NCBI GenBank assembly: GCA_964462515.1 | Contig: CAYWXK010000091.1 | Location: forward strand, 1 to 7,776 | Source: CAYWXK01 sp964462515 | GTDB taxonomy: Bacteria; Planctomycetota; Phycisphaerae; Sedimentisphaerales; Anaerobacaceae | Length of the DNA stretch: 7,776 nt | Reading direction: 5' to 3' | Shown: positions 1 to 5,272 of the stretch, one piece after another | Numbering within the stretch: the first letter of the stretch is position 1 | Layout of the letters: every line of letters begins with the position of its first letter | Program-made: the position numbers and the translations under genes | The notes under the pieces: model-generated | What the model was told of the DNA's origin: nothing | Databases searched by the model: none | Seen by the model: only the letters and a program-made list of their open reading frames with translations

Positions 1-26
1 GAAAACGTGGATAATCCTCTAATCGC

Positions 27-551
27 ATGTGGTACATAAACAGGGGTCAGATCAAACCTGATAAGGCAAAAACATTTCAAGAGCAAATATCTAAAGAGGA
101 TTTATGGGTTTCAAATCAGGAATTTGAAGGCGCATTCGTTAATAAATCCCTCTACAAGCAAACTGAACTTGAATTTGTCAGGTTGGTTCTGCAAGAAATT
201 GACAAGAAAATGCAAAGTCATGGACAATTGCCAGACTATTCCTCTATCAATACCATTGAACATGTAATGCCGCAGACCTTAGACGATGAGTGGAAGGTGT
301 ATCTTGGGGCAGAGGCAAGCGATTTAAACCTTGAAAGAATAAAAAATTCTATTGGTAATCTTTGCCTGATAAGCAAGGCGGCAAACAGTTTTGTTGGACA
401 AAACCCATTTGAAAAAAAGAAGAATAGTTATACAGATGTCAGTGCACTGACAAGAGATTTGAAAGGCAGGACTGTAAAGTGGAATATACAAGAAATTAAA
501 AGGCGTTCTAAGGATTTGGCTGATAAAGCGATTGAAATTTGGTCTTGGTAA
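27..551 (+). pseudogene. N-terminally truncated DUF262/DUF1524 (GmrSD-like) protein, C-terminal nuclease-type part
   Basis: The 174-residue frame matches the C-terminal half of DUF262-DUF1524 proteins, the family of the GmrSD modification-dependent (type IV) restriction enzymes. Visible landmarks are the mid-domain LYKQ segment (residues 42-45), the His-Me-finger-type signature TIEHVMPQT with the likely catalytic His79, the GNL motif (110-112), Asn120 and the NPFEKKK stretch (126-132). Full-length relatives are usually 500-700 aa and begin with a ParB-like DUF262 NTPase domain; none of it is here, and an in-frame stop lies at 12-14, upstream of the ATG. No convincing Shine-Dalgarno precedes position 27. 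Sampled lines are about 32-35% GC against about 50% further on, consistent with transferred DNA. It is most likely a decayed defence-gene remnant, although a short expressed nuclease domain cannot be excluded. The family is fairly certain; pseudogene status is inferred. Confidence 0.72.
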
Positions 552-615
552 AATGTATTTTTTTTATTGACCTGCTTCGCCAAGTGCGCAGCACGGCAAA
601 AAGGCGGGTAAGTAT

Positions 616-643
616 CTGGATTCCCGTTAAGGGGGAATAACAG
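616..643. repeat. dRS3-like palindrome (ATTCCC-N7-GGGAAT)
   Basis: ATTCCC at 620-625 and GGGAAT at 633-638 form a perfect 6-bp stem with a 7-nt loop, and the flanking CTG (616-618) and CAG (641-643) extend the symmetry with small mismatches. The pattern resembles the dispersed ATTCCC-N8-GGGAAT (dRS3) class of intergenic repeats known from Neisseria and similar palindromes in many other genomes. Only one copy is in this window, so repeat-family status is inferred from its form. Confidence 0.4.
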
Positions 644-646
644 ACC

Positions 647-662
647 CCGAAGCGGGCTTCGG
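647..662. repeat. Short perfect hairpin CCGAAG-CGGG-CTTCGG
   Basis: CCGAAG at 647-652 pairs perfectly with CTTCGG at 657-662 around a CGGG tetraloop. No T-tract follows on either strand, so it does not look like an intrinsic terminator. It lies 80 bp upstream of the hydrolase start and could be part of a decayed intergenic repeat or a structured leader. Confidence 0.4.
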
Positions 663-726
663 TGCTAACCAGAATTGAGCCATTCAACAAATCTTGCCAC
701 CTGTTCCGGAGTGGCAATTTTGAAGT

Positions 727-732
727 AAGGAG
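727..732 (+). promoter_or_regulatory. Ribosome binding site that sets the start of the secreted hydrolase
   Basis: AAGGAG at 727-732 lies 10 nt upstream of the ATG at 743. This favours 743 over the in-frame GTG at 662, which would put 27 polar residues in front of an otherwise good signal peptide. Confidence 0.7.
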
Positions 733-742
733 AAAAGAGAAA

Positions 743-3076
743 ATGAGGCAGTCGAAGGTTTTATCGCTGGCGATATTGGTTTTGGTTGGTGTGTGCGGGG
801 AAGCTGGGCGGATAAAGGCCGCTGCAACACAACCGGTTTATCCGGGGAAGGAATGGCAGATAAAGACGCCGCGGGATGTGGGGCTGGATGAAAAGAAACT
901 AAAAGAGTTGAGCAAATATGCCGGCGGGTTTGGGTGCGTTGTGCGGTATGGATATATGGTTTATACCTGGGGCGATGCGAGCAAACGAAATGATGTCGCC
1001 TCGGCGGTTAAGCCGGTTTATACGCACTTTCTATTGAAAGCTGTTGAAGAGGGTAAACTGACAAGTATTGATGAGCCAGTGTGCAAGTTTGAGTCGGGGT
1101 TGATGTCTTTGAATGAGGCTCTTGGATATAAAGACCGCAAGATTACCTGGCGGCACCTGTGTAATCAAATTTCCTGCTATGGTGTGCAGGAGCAGTCGGG
1201 CGATGCGTTTGATTACAGCGATTACAATATGGCCCTTTTCTTCGATACCCTGTTGCTCAAGGTTTACGGAGTAACATTCGAGACGGTGGATGCTGCGGTT
1301 TTACATCCGAAATTAACCGACCTGCTCGGCTGTCAGGACAGTCCAACTTTTATGGCATTCGGCACAGAAAACCGCCCCGGCCGGCTTGCGATTTCGCCTC
1401 GCGACTTTGCACGGTTTGGACTTTTATATCTGCGTAAGGGCAAATGGCAGGATAAGCAGCTTATTAGCCCTGAGTATGTAAAGTTAGCGACGACCTCGCC
1501 GCTGCCTCTTTCGATTCCGCGAACGGAGGGAAAGTCTGCTGAAATGATAGAGGGACAGCGCTCAATCGGCGGAGGCAACAACCAATGCGACCACAATGGA
1601 AGCTACAGTTTTGCCTGGTGGGTAAATGGTATCGGGCGGGATGGCAATCGCAACTGGCCTGATGCGCCGAACGATGTATTCGGATGCTTCGGACACGGGG
1701 ACATCAGGGCTATGGTTGTTATGCCAACGCTGGATTTGGTCGTTAGCTGGAACGATACGAAAATCGAAGGAAACAAAATGGTCAACCACGCCTTGAAGCT
1801 GCTCAGGGATGCTGCAGAACCTATTGAACATCAAGACAGGCAGATTATTGTGGATTCGGAACATCCGCAATGGCTGAAACGTAAAGGCGGCGGACCATTT
1901 TTTATGTGCGGGCCGGGCGACCCGGAAGATTTTCTTTATCGCGGAAAACTTAATCCAGATGGGACACGGGACGGCGACCAGATGGCCTTGATAGAGAAGC
2001 TAAAGGGCACCGGCGCAAACCCCGTTAGAGACCCAACTCGTCTGGGTGAAGGCCCAGCCGGAGTCCCCAAGGGAAAAGTCTCTAACGGGGCAAACTGTAT
2101 TTATATGATGGTGGTGCGCTCGCACGGCGGGGATGGTGACAAGACGCATAATCCATTTATTGATAACGACCCAAATAAAGGACTTAACTCAAAAGTCCTT
2201 GAGCAGTGGGAAGAGTGGTTTGACCAAATGGATAAGAATGATATTGTCGTATATCTATTTTTCTATGATGATAGCGCAAAAGTGTGGGATACCGGTGACC
2301 AGGTAGGCCAGAAAGAAAGAAATTTTATACAAGGTATTGTCGATAAATTTGAGCATCACAAGAATTTAATATGGTGCGTTGCGGAGGAATATGACGAGGC
2401 ATTCAGTCCGCAGCGGGTGAAAAATATCGCTGCGACAATTCGTGCAGCGGATGACTATGGCCACGTTATAGCCGTGCATAAGCATAGCGGGCTGGATTTT
2501 TCAGAATTTGCCGATGACTCGCACATCGACCAGTTCGCAGTTCAATATAATGTTCCGACCGCAGAGGCTCTGCACGAAGGAATCGTTAGTGCCTGGAAGC
2601 GTGCGCAGGGAAGATACAACCTTAATATGTCTGAGGCCGCAGACTATGGAACGGGCAGCGAGGCGCGAAAGAAAAGCTGGGCGTGCGCAATGGGCGGTGC
2701 ATACATAATGATTCTGCAGATGGACATCGCTAATACCGCAAAGAGCGACATGGAGGACTGCGGCCGATTGGTGCAATTCTTCAATTCAACCAATTTTAAT
2801 CAGATGTCACCGCACGATGAGTTAAGATATGCAGGCACACAGTATGTGTTAGCCCTGTCAGGAGATAGTTACATCGCTTATGCCTCCGCTCTCGAAGGCG
2901 AAATCGGCTTGAAAAGTATGACAGGAGGGACATATAGATTTCGATGGTTTGATTGCGCAACCGGAAACCAGGTTACGCAGGAGAATATAAACGTTGCTGC
3001 CGACAGCCAGAGCTGGCCCAAACCCGATGGAATCGGCAGCCAGTTAGCGGTATATATCAAACGTATCGGCGACTAA
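743..3076 (+). CDS. Secreted two-domain hydrolase: beta-lactamase-like serine hydrolase plus DUF4038/GH140-like glycosidase module
   Basis: 777 aa, started at the ATG behind AAGGAG. Residues 1-28 look like a Sec signal peptide (basic start, hydrophobic 6-18, likely AAA cleavage near 26-28). Residues about 35-358 match the class C beta-lactamase/esterase fold: SAVK (Ser87, Lys90) is the SxxK nucleophile motif, YSD at Tyr158 replaces YxN, and HGD at His318 is the third motif. Residues about 365-777 resemble DUF4038-type TIM-barrel glycosidases: the PFFMCGPGDPEDF opening (385-397), an AEE (547-549) that could hold the acid/base, SEAADYG with Glu631 as a possible nucleophile, and a C-terminal beta domain (about 717-775) like the putative collagen-binding domain of such enzymes. 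The substrate is unknown; the catalytic glutamates are inferred. Residues 427-451 come from a 75-bp palindromic insertion. The membrane-protein gene follows 27 bp downstream. Confidence 0.8.
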   Translation: MRQSKVLSLAILVLVGVCGEAGRIKAAATQPVYPGKEWQIKTPRDVGLDEKKLKELSKYAGGFGCVVRYGYMVYTWGDASKRNDVASAVKPVYTHFLLKAVEEGKLTSIDEPVCKFESGLMSLNEALGYKDRKITWRHLCNQISCYGVQEQSGDAFDYSDYNMALFFDTLLLKVYGVTFETVDAAVLHPKLTDLLGCQDSPTFMAFGTENRPGRLAISPRDFARFGLLYLRKGKWQDKQLISPEYVKLATTSPLPLSIPRTEGKSAEMIEGQRSIGGGNNQCDHNGSYSFAWWVNGIGRDGNRNWPDAPNDVFGCFGHGDIRAMVVMPTLDLVVSWNDTKIEGNKMVNHALKLLRDAAEPIEHQDRQIIVDSEHPQWLKRKGGGPFFMCGPGDPEDFLYRGKLNPDGTRDGDQMALIEKLKGTGANPVRDPTRLGEGPAGVPKGKVSNGANCIYMMVVRSHGGDGDKTHNPFIDNDPNKGLNSKVLEQWEEWFDQMDKNDIVVYLFFYDDSAKVWDTGDQVGQKERNFIQGIVDKFEHHKNLIWCVAEEYDEAFSPQRVKNIAATIRAADDYGHVIAVHKHSGLDFSEFADDSHIDQFAVQYNVPTAEALHEGIVSAWKRAQGRYNLNMSEAADYGTGSEARKKSWACAMGGAYIMILQMDIANTAKSDMEDCGRLVQFFNSTNFNQMSPHDELRYAGTQYVLALSGDSYIAYASALEGEIGLKSMTGGTYRFRWFDCATGNQVTQENINVAADSQSWPKPDGIGSQLAVYIKRIGD
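2015..2095. mobile_element. In-frame 75-bp palindromic element flanked by GCAAAC direct repeats
   Basis: GCAAAC occurs at 2015-2020 and again at 2090-2095. Between them CCCCGTTAGAGAC (2020-2032) and GTCTCTAACGGGG (2078-2090) are perfect 13-bp inverted repeats. Internal complementarity continues with ACTC (2036-2039)/GAGT (2061-2064) and CTGGG (2042-2046)/CCCAG (2053-2057), giving a long cruciform. One element plus one direct repeat is 75 bp, or 25 codons, with no stop, so the host frame is kept. In the protein the duplication shows as GAN before and after the insert. The structure fits a tiny non-autonomous transposon or a palindromic element comparable to the Rickettsia RPEs. No transposase is present, so mobility is inferred. 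Confidence 0.75.
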
Positions 3077-3086
3077 GATTATAAAT

Positions 3087-3094
3087 AAAAGGAA
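3087..3094 (+). promoter_or_regulatory. Ribosome binding site of the membrane-protein gene
   Basis: AAAAGGAA at 3087-3094 ends 9 nt before the ATG at 3104 and supports that start over the second in-frame ATG at 3110. Confidence 0.55.
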
Positions 3095-3103
3095 TTTTGC
3101 GTA

Positions 3104-4099
3104 ATGAGAATGAAGAGGTTTTTGTCGCCGGCGATTGTGCTGTTATTTTTGTCGCCGATAATCGGAGAGCTATTGTCGGGTTCTGCGCCGCCGGCGGAGT
3201 TTTTTAATCCGCTTGGCTTTATTATGCTGACGATACTTTATGGGGGCGGGGCAATACTGGTCCGGGAGTTGACTTTTCGCTGGGGCAAGGGCTGGCCGAC
3301 ACTATTTGTGCTCGGCGCTGCTTACGGTATCGCTGAAGAAGGGTTGATGTGTAAAAGTTTTTTCGACCCGAACTGGCCGGATTTGATATCTCTTGGTGGC
3401 TATGGCCGGTGGGCCGGCGTTAACTGGGTGTGGAACCAGGGGCTAACTATCTATCATTGTGTGTTCAGTATCGCTATTCCGATTCTGCTTGTGAGTATTA
3501 TGTTTCCGGCACGCAGGGACCAGCCGTGGATTAGTCGGCGAAAATTTATTGTGCTGGCTATTTTATGGCTTGCGAACGCCGTCTTTATATTTTTGTTTAT
3601 TACTCCCTACCGGCCACCGGCAGTTCATTATTTGCTGACAATAGCGATAACAGTTGGATTGGTTGTTTTAGCGCGGAGGCTGCCGAAACCTGTGTCTGGT
3701 GAAAAGAAGAAAGCCGTTCGCGCATTGTGGTTTTTACCTGTAGGTTTTCTGGGGACATTCGCATTATTTTTTCTTGAATGGGTAGTGCCAAAGACAGGGC
3801 TTCATCCGATATTTTTGATGCTTTTGGTGACAGGGCTTGTTATATTGGTCGGCTGGATTGTGCTGCGAATGTCCGGCGGTGGAGCGTGGACCGAAAGACA
3901 TAAATTGGCGATTGCTTCAGGGGCGCTTGGATTTTTCATATTACTTGCGCCTTTACAGGAGTTGGATAAGACCCGCACTGACAATACAACTGGAATGGCT
4001 ATTGTTGGTCTGGCGATGGCAATTTTTCTTATCTGGTTGGCGCTGCGCATAAGAGCCAAAGAACGCTCTGCCATCAGCGGACAAACAGAACATGTTTGA
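3104..4099 (+). CDS. Conserved polytopic membrane protein of unknown function
   Basis: 331 aa with about nine or ten hydrophobic segments, roughly at residues 8-22, 36-53, 64-79, 113-134, 148-166, 174-191, 207-226, 233-254, 267-284 and 297-315, so an inner-membrane protein. The N-terminal third is the most distinctive part: SPIIGELLSG (17-26), a VREL motif (53-56), AEEG (77-80), and an aromatic loop running from KSFFDPNW (84-91) to NWVWNQ (107-112). The paired glutamates after a helix vaguely recall CPBP (CAAX-protease-like) enzymes, but the EExxxR pattern is not met (Glu78-Glu79 are followed by GLM), so I do not assign that activity. It sits 27 bp after the secreted hydrolase and 47 bp before the next gene, so it may be in the same transcript. 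The composition matches its neighbours. Confidence 0.75.
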   Translation: MRMKRFLSPAIVLLFLSPIIGELLSGSAPPAEFFNPLGFIMLTILYGGGAILVRELTFRWGKGWPTLFVLGAAYGIAEEGLMCKSFFDPNWPDLISLGGYGRWAGVNWVWNQGLTIYHCVFSIAIPILLVSIMFPARRDQPWISRRKFIVLAILWLANAVFIFLFITPYRPPAVHYLLTIAITVGLVVLARRLPKPVSGEKKKAVRALWFLPVGFLGTFALFFLEWVVPKTGLHPIFLMLLVTGLVILVGWIVLRMSGGGAWTERHKLAIASGALGFFILLAPLQELDKTRTDNTTGMAIVGLAMAIFLIWLALRIRAKERSAISGQTEHV

Positions 4100-4137
4100 G
4101 AGTGGTTTTAGAGGTCAGATTCGAGTTATTAGAAAGT

Positions 4138-4141
4138 GAGG
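4138..4141 (+). promoter_or_regulatory. Ribosome binding site selecting the ATG at 4147
   Basis: GAGG at 4138-4141 lies 5 nt upstream of the ATG at 4147. The longer in-frame start at 4096 overlaps the end of the membrane-protein gene and adds 17 residues with no match to the family's usual beginning. Confidence 0.45.
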
Positions 4142-4146
4142 TAGTT

Positions 4147-4784
4147 ATGGATAAGCTTTACGATTCAGAGACGGGGTGTTGTCCGAGGTTTAATCCGCAG
4201 CCGTGGGATGAAAAAGAGGTAGTCTTTAAGGATAGGTTGTTTATTAAAGACCGTGTAACAAGTTTCTTCCACATCCCGCTGAACTTCGGCAAAGTGATGG
4301 TCAGGAATATGGAAAAAATTATGCAATCCGGTGCCNNNNNNNNNNNNNNNNNNNNNNNNNNNNNNNNNNNNNNNNNNNNNNNNNNNNNNNNNNNNNNNNN
4401 NNNNNNNNNNNNNNNNNNNNNNNNNNNNNNNNNNNGAACTTCGGCAAAGTGATGGTCAGGAATATGGAAAAAATTATGCAATCCGGTGCCCTTGCGCCGG
4501 AGCCGCTTATGCTCGTGGATGAAAACTCACTGTGGGGTGCGGATGTTTATATCTCCGTCAGTAAGGCAATACCGGGTGCGGAGATGGCAACAATATCGGG
4601 CACCTTTCTGACGAAGGTTTTTGAAGGGCCTTACAAGGATGCCGGGAAATGGGCAAGCCAGATGAGGGACTATGTCAAATCAAAAACCAGAGACCTCAAG
4701 AAACTTTATTTCTTCTATACCACCTGCCCGAAGTGCGCTAAGTTTTATGGCAAGAACTACACGGTTCTATTGGCGCAGGTGTGA
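4147..4784 (+). CDS. Conserved TTCPKCAK-motif protein, split by a false assembly gap
   Basis: As written, the gene is interrupted by 100 N and the frame is lost. The 55 bases before the gap (4281-4335) are repeated exactly after it (4436-4490). Joining 4147-4335 to 4491-4784 gives one uninterrupted 160-aa frame ending in TGA. The product begins MDKLYDSE, has an aromatic N-terminal part with FFHIPLNFGKVM (40-51), a middle ISGTFLTKVFEGPYKDAGKW stretch (98-117), and a C-terminal YFFYTTCPKCAKFYGKNY block (136-153) whose CxxC could bind a metal or act in redox chemistry. I recall this as a widespread bacterial family often labelled simply 'hydrolase', with no function I can vouch for. There is no signal peptide or membrane segment, so it is probably cytosolic. 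It lies 47 bp after the membrane-protein gene, possibly co-transcribed. Confidence 0.75.
4281..4335. repeat. Left copy of the 55-bp contig-end overlap
   Basis: This 55-base block, ending exactly at the first N, is identical to 4436-4490, which begins exactly after the last N. Placement flush against both gap edges shows the two contig ends overlap; it is not a biological tandem repeat. Confidence 0.9.
4336..4435. other. Scaffold gap of exactly 100 N (spurious)
   Basis: One hundred N is a conventional placeholder for a gap of unknown size. Because both flanks are the same 55 bases, the true distance is most simply minus 55, so no sequence is missing. An exact 55-base overlap is what two adjacent contigs from a k=55 de Bruijn graph assembly would share; that explanation is inferred. 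Confidence 0.9.
4436..4490. repeat. Right copy of the 55-bp contig-end overlap
   Basis: Base-for-base identical to 4281-4335. Removing this copy together with the N run restores the reading frame of the surrounding gene. Confidence 0.9.
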
Positions 4785-4823
4785 GGAGATTGATTATTGT
4801 TAATGAGGGGGGATTGCATCTGA

Positions 4824-5114
4824 TTAGAATGCGATTCGGAAGTTTTTGTATGCCGGATTTGGAGGGACATCTTCGATTATGGTTTGCCTTATGTAGCCGG
4901 CAAAATCAGCTTTGATGTCCTCTACGCAGCCATCGACGTCTTCGGTTTTGCCCTGAGCGAGCATCTCAACGCAGCCATCGGGCAAATTTCGGACAAAGCC
5001 GCTAAGTTGATGGCGGTTTGCAATCCTGTGAGCGGTAAAACGAAAACCCACGCCCTGGACCTGCCCGGTGAAAATTATGTGCTTTGCAATTATTTCTGAT
5101 TGATTATTTGCCAT
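4824..5114 (-). CDS. acyP: Acylphosphatase
   Basis: 96 aa, the usual size for this small alpha/beta-sandwich enzyme, which hydrolyses the carboxyl-phosphate bond of acyl phosphates (EC 3.6.1.7) in the cytosol. The signature GQVQGVGFR (residues 17-25) forms the phosphate-binding loop, with Arg25 as the conserved catalytic arginine. The second signature GFVRNLPDGCVEMLAQG (39-55) contains the conserved Asn43 that orients the nucleophilic water. The C-terminus YKNFRIAF is typical of the last strand. The start at 5114 is the only ATG giving the normal length; no strong Shine-Dalgarno is seen, with only a purine-rich AAGGA about 25 nt upstream. The gene converges with the TTCPKCAK gene (39 bp apart) and diverges from the GAF-PP2C gene. 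Confidence 0.93.
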   Translation of the reverse strand: MANNQSEIIAKHIIFTGQVQGVGFRFTAHRIANRHQLSGFVRNLPDGCVEMLAQGKTEDVDGCVEDIKADFAGYIRQTIIEDVPPNPAYKNFRIAF

Positions 5115-5152
5115 TATCGACTATATTTGCAAACTTTTAATCCTTGTCTCTA

Positions 5153-5196
5153 TGCTTGCACGTAATAGTAACCTGGCGTTCCTATTTGTGCAAGCA
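5153..5196. repeat. Long near-perfect hairpin with 9-bp TGCTTGCAC/GTGCAAGCA arms
   Basis: TGCTTGCAC (5153-5161) and GTGCAAGCA (5188-5196) are perfect inverted arms. Nested inside are AATAG (5164-5168)/CTATT (5182-5186) and AAC (5170-5172)/GTT (5178-5180), leaving a CTGGC loop. Together they make a 44-nt hairpin with only small internal bulges. No T-tract follows, so it is not an evident terminator. It may be an operator, a cruciform or a dispersed palindrome. Confidence 0.55.
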
Positions 5197-5219
5197 GGCG
5201 GTGATAAATAAACCTGCTT
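5192..5219. repeat. Second hairpin AAGCAGG/CCTGCTT overlapping the first
   Basis: AAGCAGG (5192-5198) and CCTGCTT (5213-5219) are perfect 7-bp inverted arms around a 14-nt AT-rich loop. Its left arm shares AAGCA (5192-5196) with the right arm of the preceding hairpin, so the two cannot form fully at once in one strand. Confidence 0.45.
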
Positions 5220-5240
5220 TAACCAGAAGGCAAAGTAGCG

Positions 5241-5261
5241 TATAATCCACTGGTTTATAAT
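5241..5261 (+). promoter_or_regulatory. Candidate -10 boxes for the GAF-PP2C gene
   Basis: Two exact TATAAT hexamers lie at 5241-5246 and 5256-5261. The first has a weak TTTAAC (5218-5223) 17 bp upstream as a possible -35 and would give a leader of about 20 nt. The second is so close to the ATG at 5273 that it would give an almost leaderless transcript. This is a motif match only. Confidence 0.35.
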
Positions 5262-5272
5262 GGTAATTTCTT

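Larger units (their letters stand above)
552..742. other. Non-coding stretch with small palindromes
   Basis: No credible gene lies between the DUF1524 remnant and the large hydrolase. A T-rich run follows the remnant's stop (about 556-565) but has no stem before it, so it is not a clear terminator. The rest holds two small palindromes, listed separately, and the ribosome binding site of the next gene. I see no convincing sigma70 promoter: TTGACC occurs at 567-572 but has no matching -10 box at the usual distance. Confidence 0.5.
5115..5272. promoter_or_regulatory. Divergent intergenic region between acyP and the GAF-PP2C gene
   Basis: This 158-bp region must carry the 5' signals of both divergent genes. 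It contains two overlapping hairpins (5153-5196 and 5192-5219) and two perfect TATAAT hexamers (5241-5246 and 5256-5261) on the plus strand. On the minus strand a TATAGT (5120-5125) sits too close to the acyP start to be a normal promoter. No strong -35 box is visible for either direction. Confidence 0.45.

Noticed and set aside
647..662. Intrinsic terminator
   Set aside because: The stem is good but no T-tract follows on either strand.
662..742. Longer N-terminus of the hydrolase from the GTG at 662
   Set aside because: It adds 27 polar residues ahead of a good signal peptide, overlaps a hairpin, and bypasses the AAGGAG that serves the ATG at 743.
794..796. Possible lipoprotein Cys18 in the hydrolase signal peptide
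   Set aside because: The residue before the cysteine is Val, where a lipobox needs Gly, Ala or Ser; an AAA signal peptidase I site near 26-28 fits better.
3180..3362. Assignment of the membrane protein to CPBP/CAAX proteases
   Set aside because: Only the paired glutamates recall the family; the EExxxR and downstream histidine motifs are not visible.
4111..4118. GGTCAGAT shared with position 46
   Set aside because: An eight-base match with no extension or symmetry is expected by chance.
4096..4146. Upstream start for the TTCPKCAK gene at 4096
   Set aside because: It overlaps the end of the membrane-protein gene and lacks a binding site; GAGG at 4138-4141 points to the ATG at 4147.
4281..4490. 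A biological direct repeat flanking a gap
   Set aside because: Both copies end exactly at the N run and collapsing them restores the frame, so it is contig overlap.
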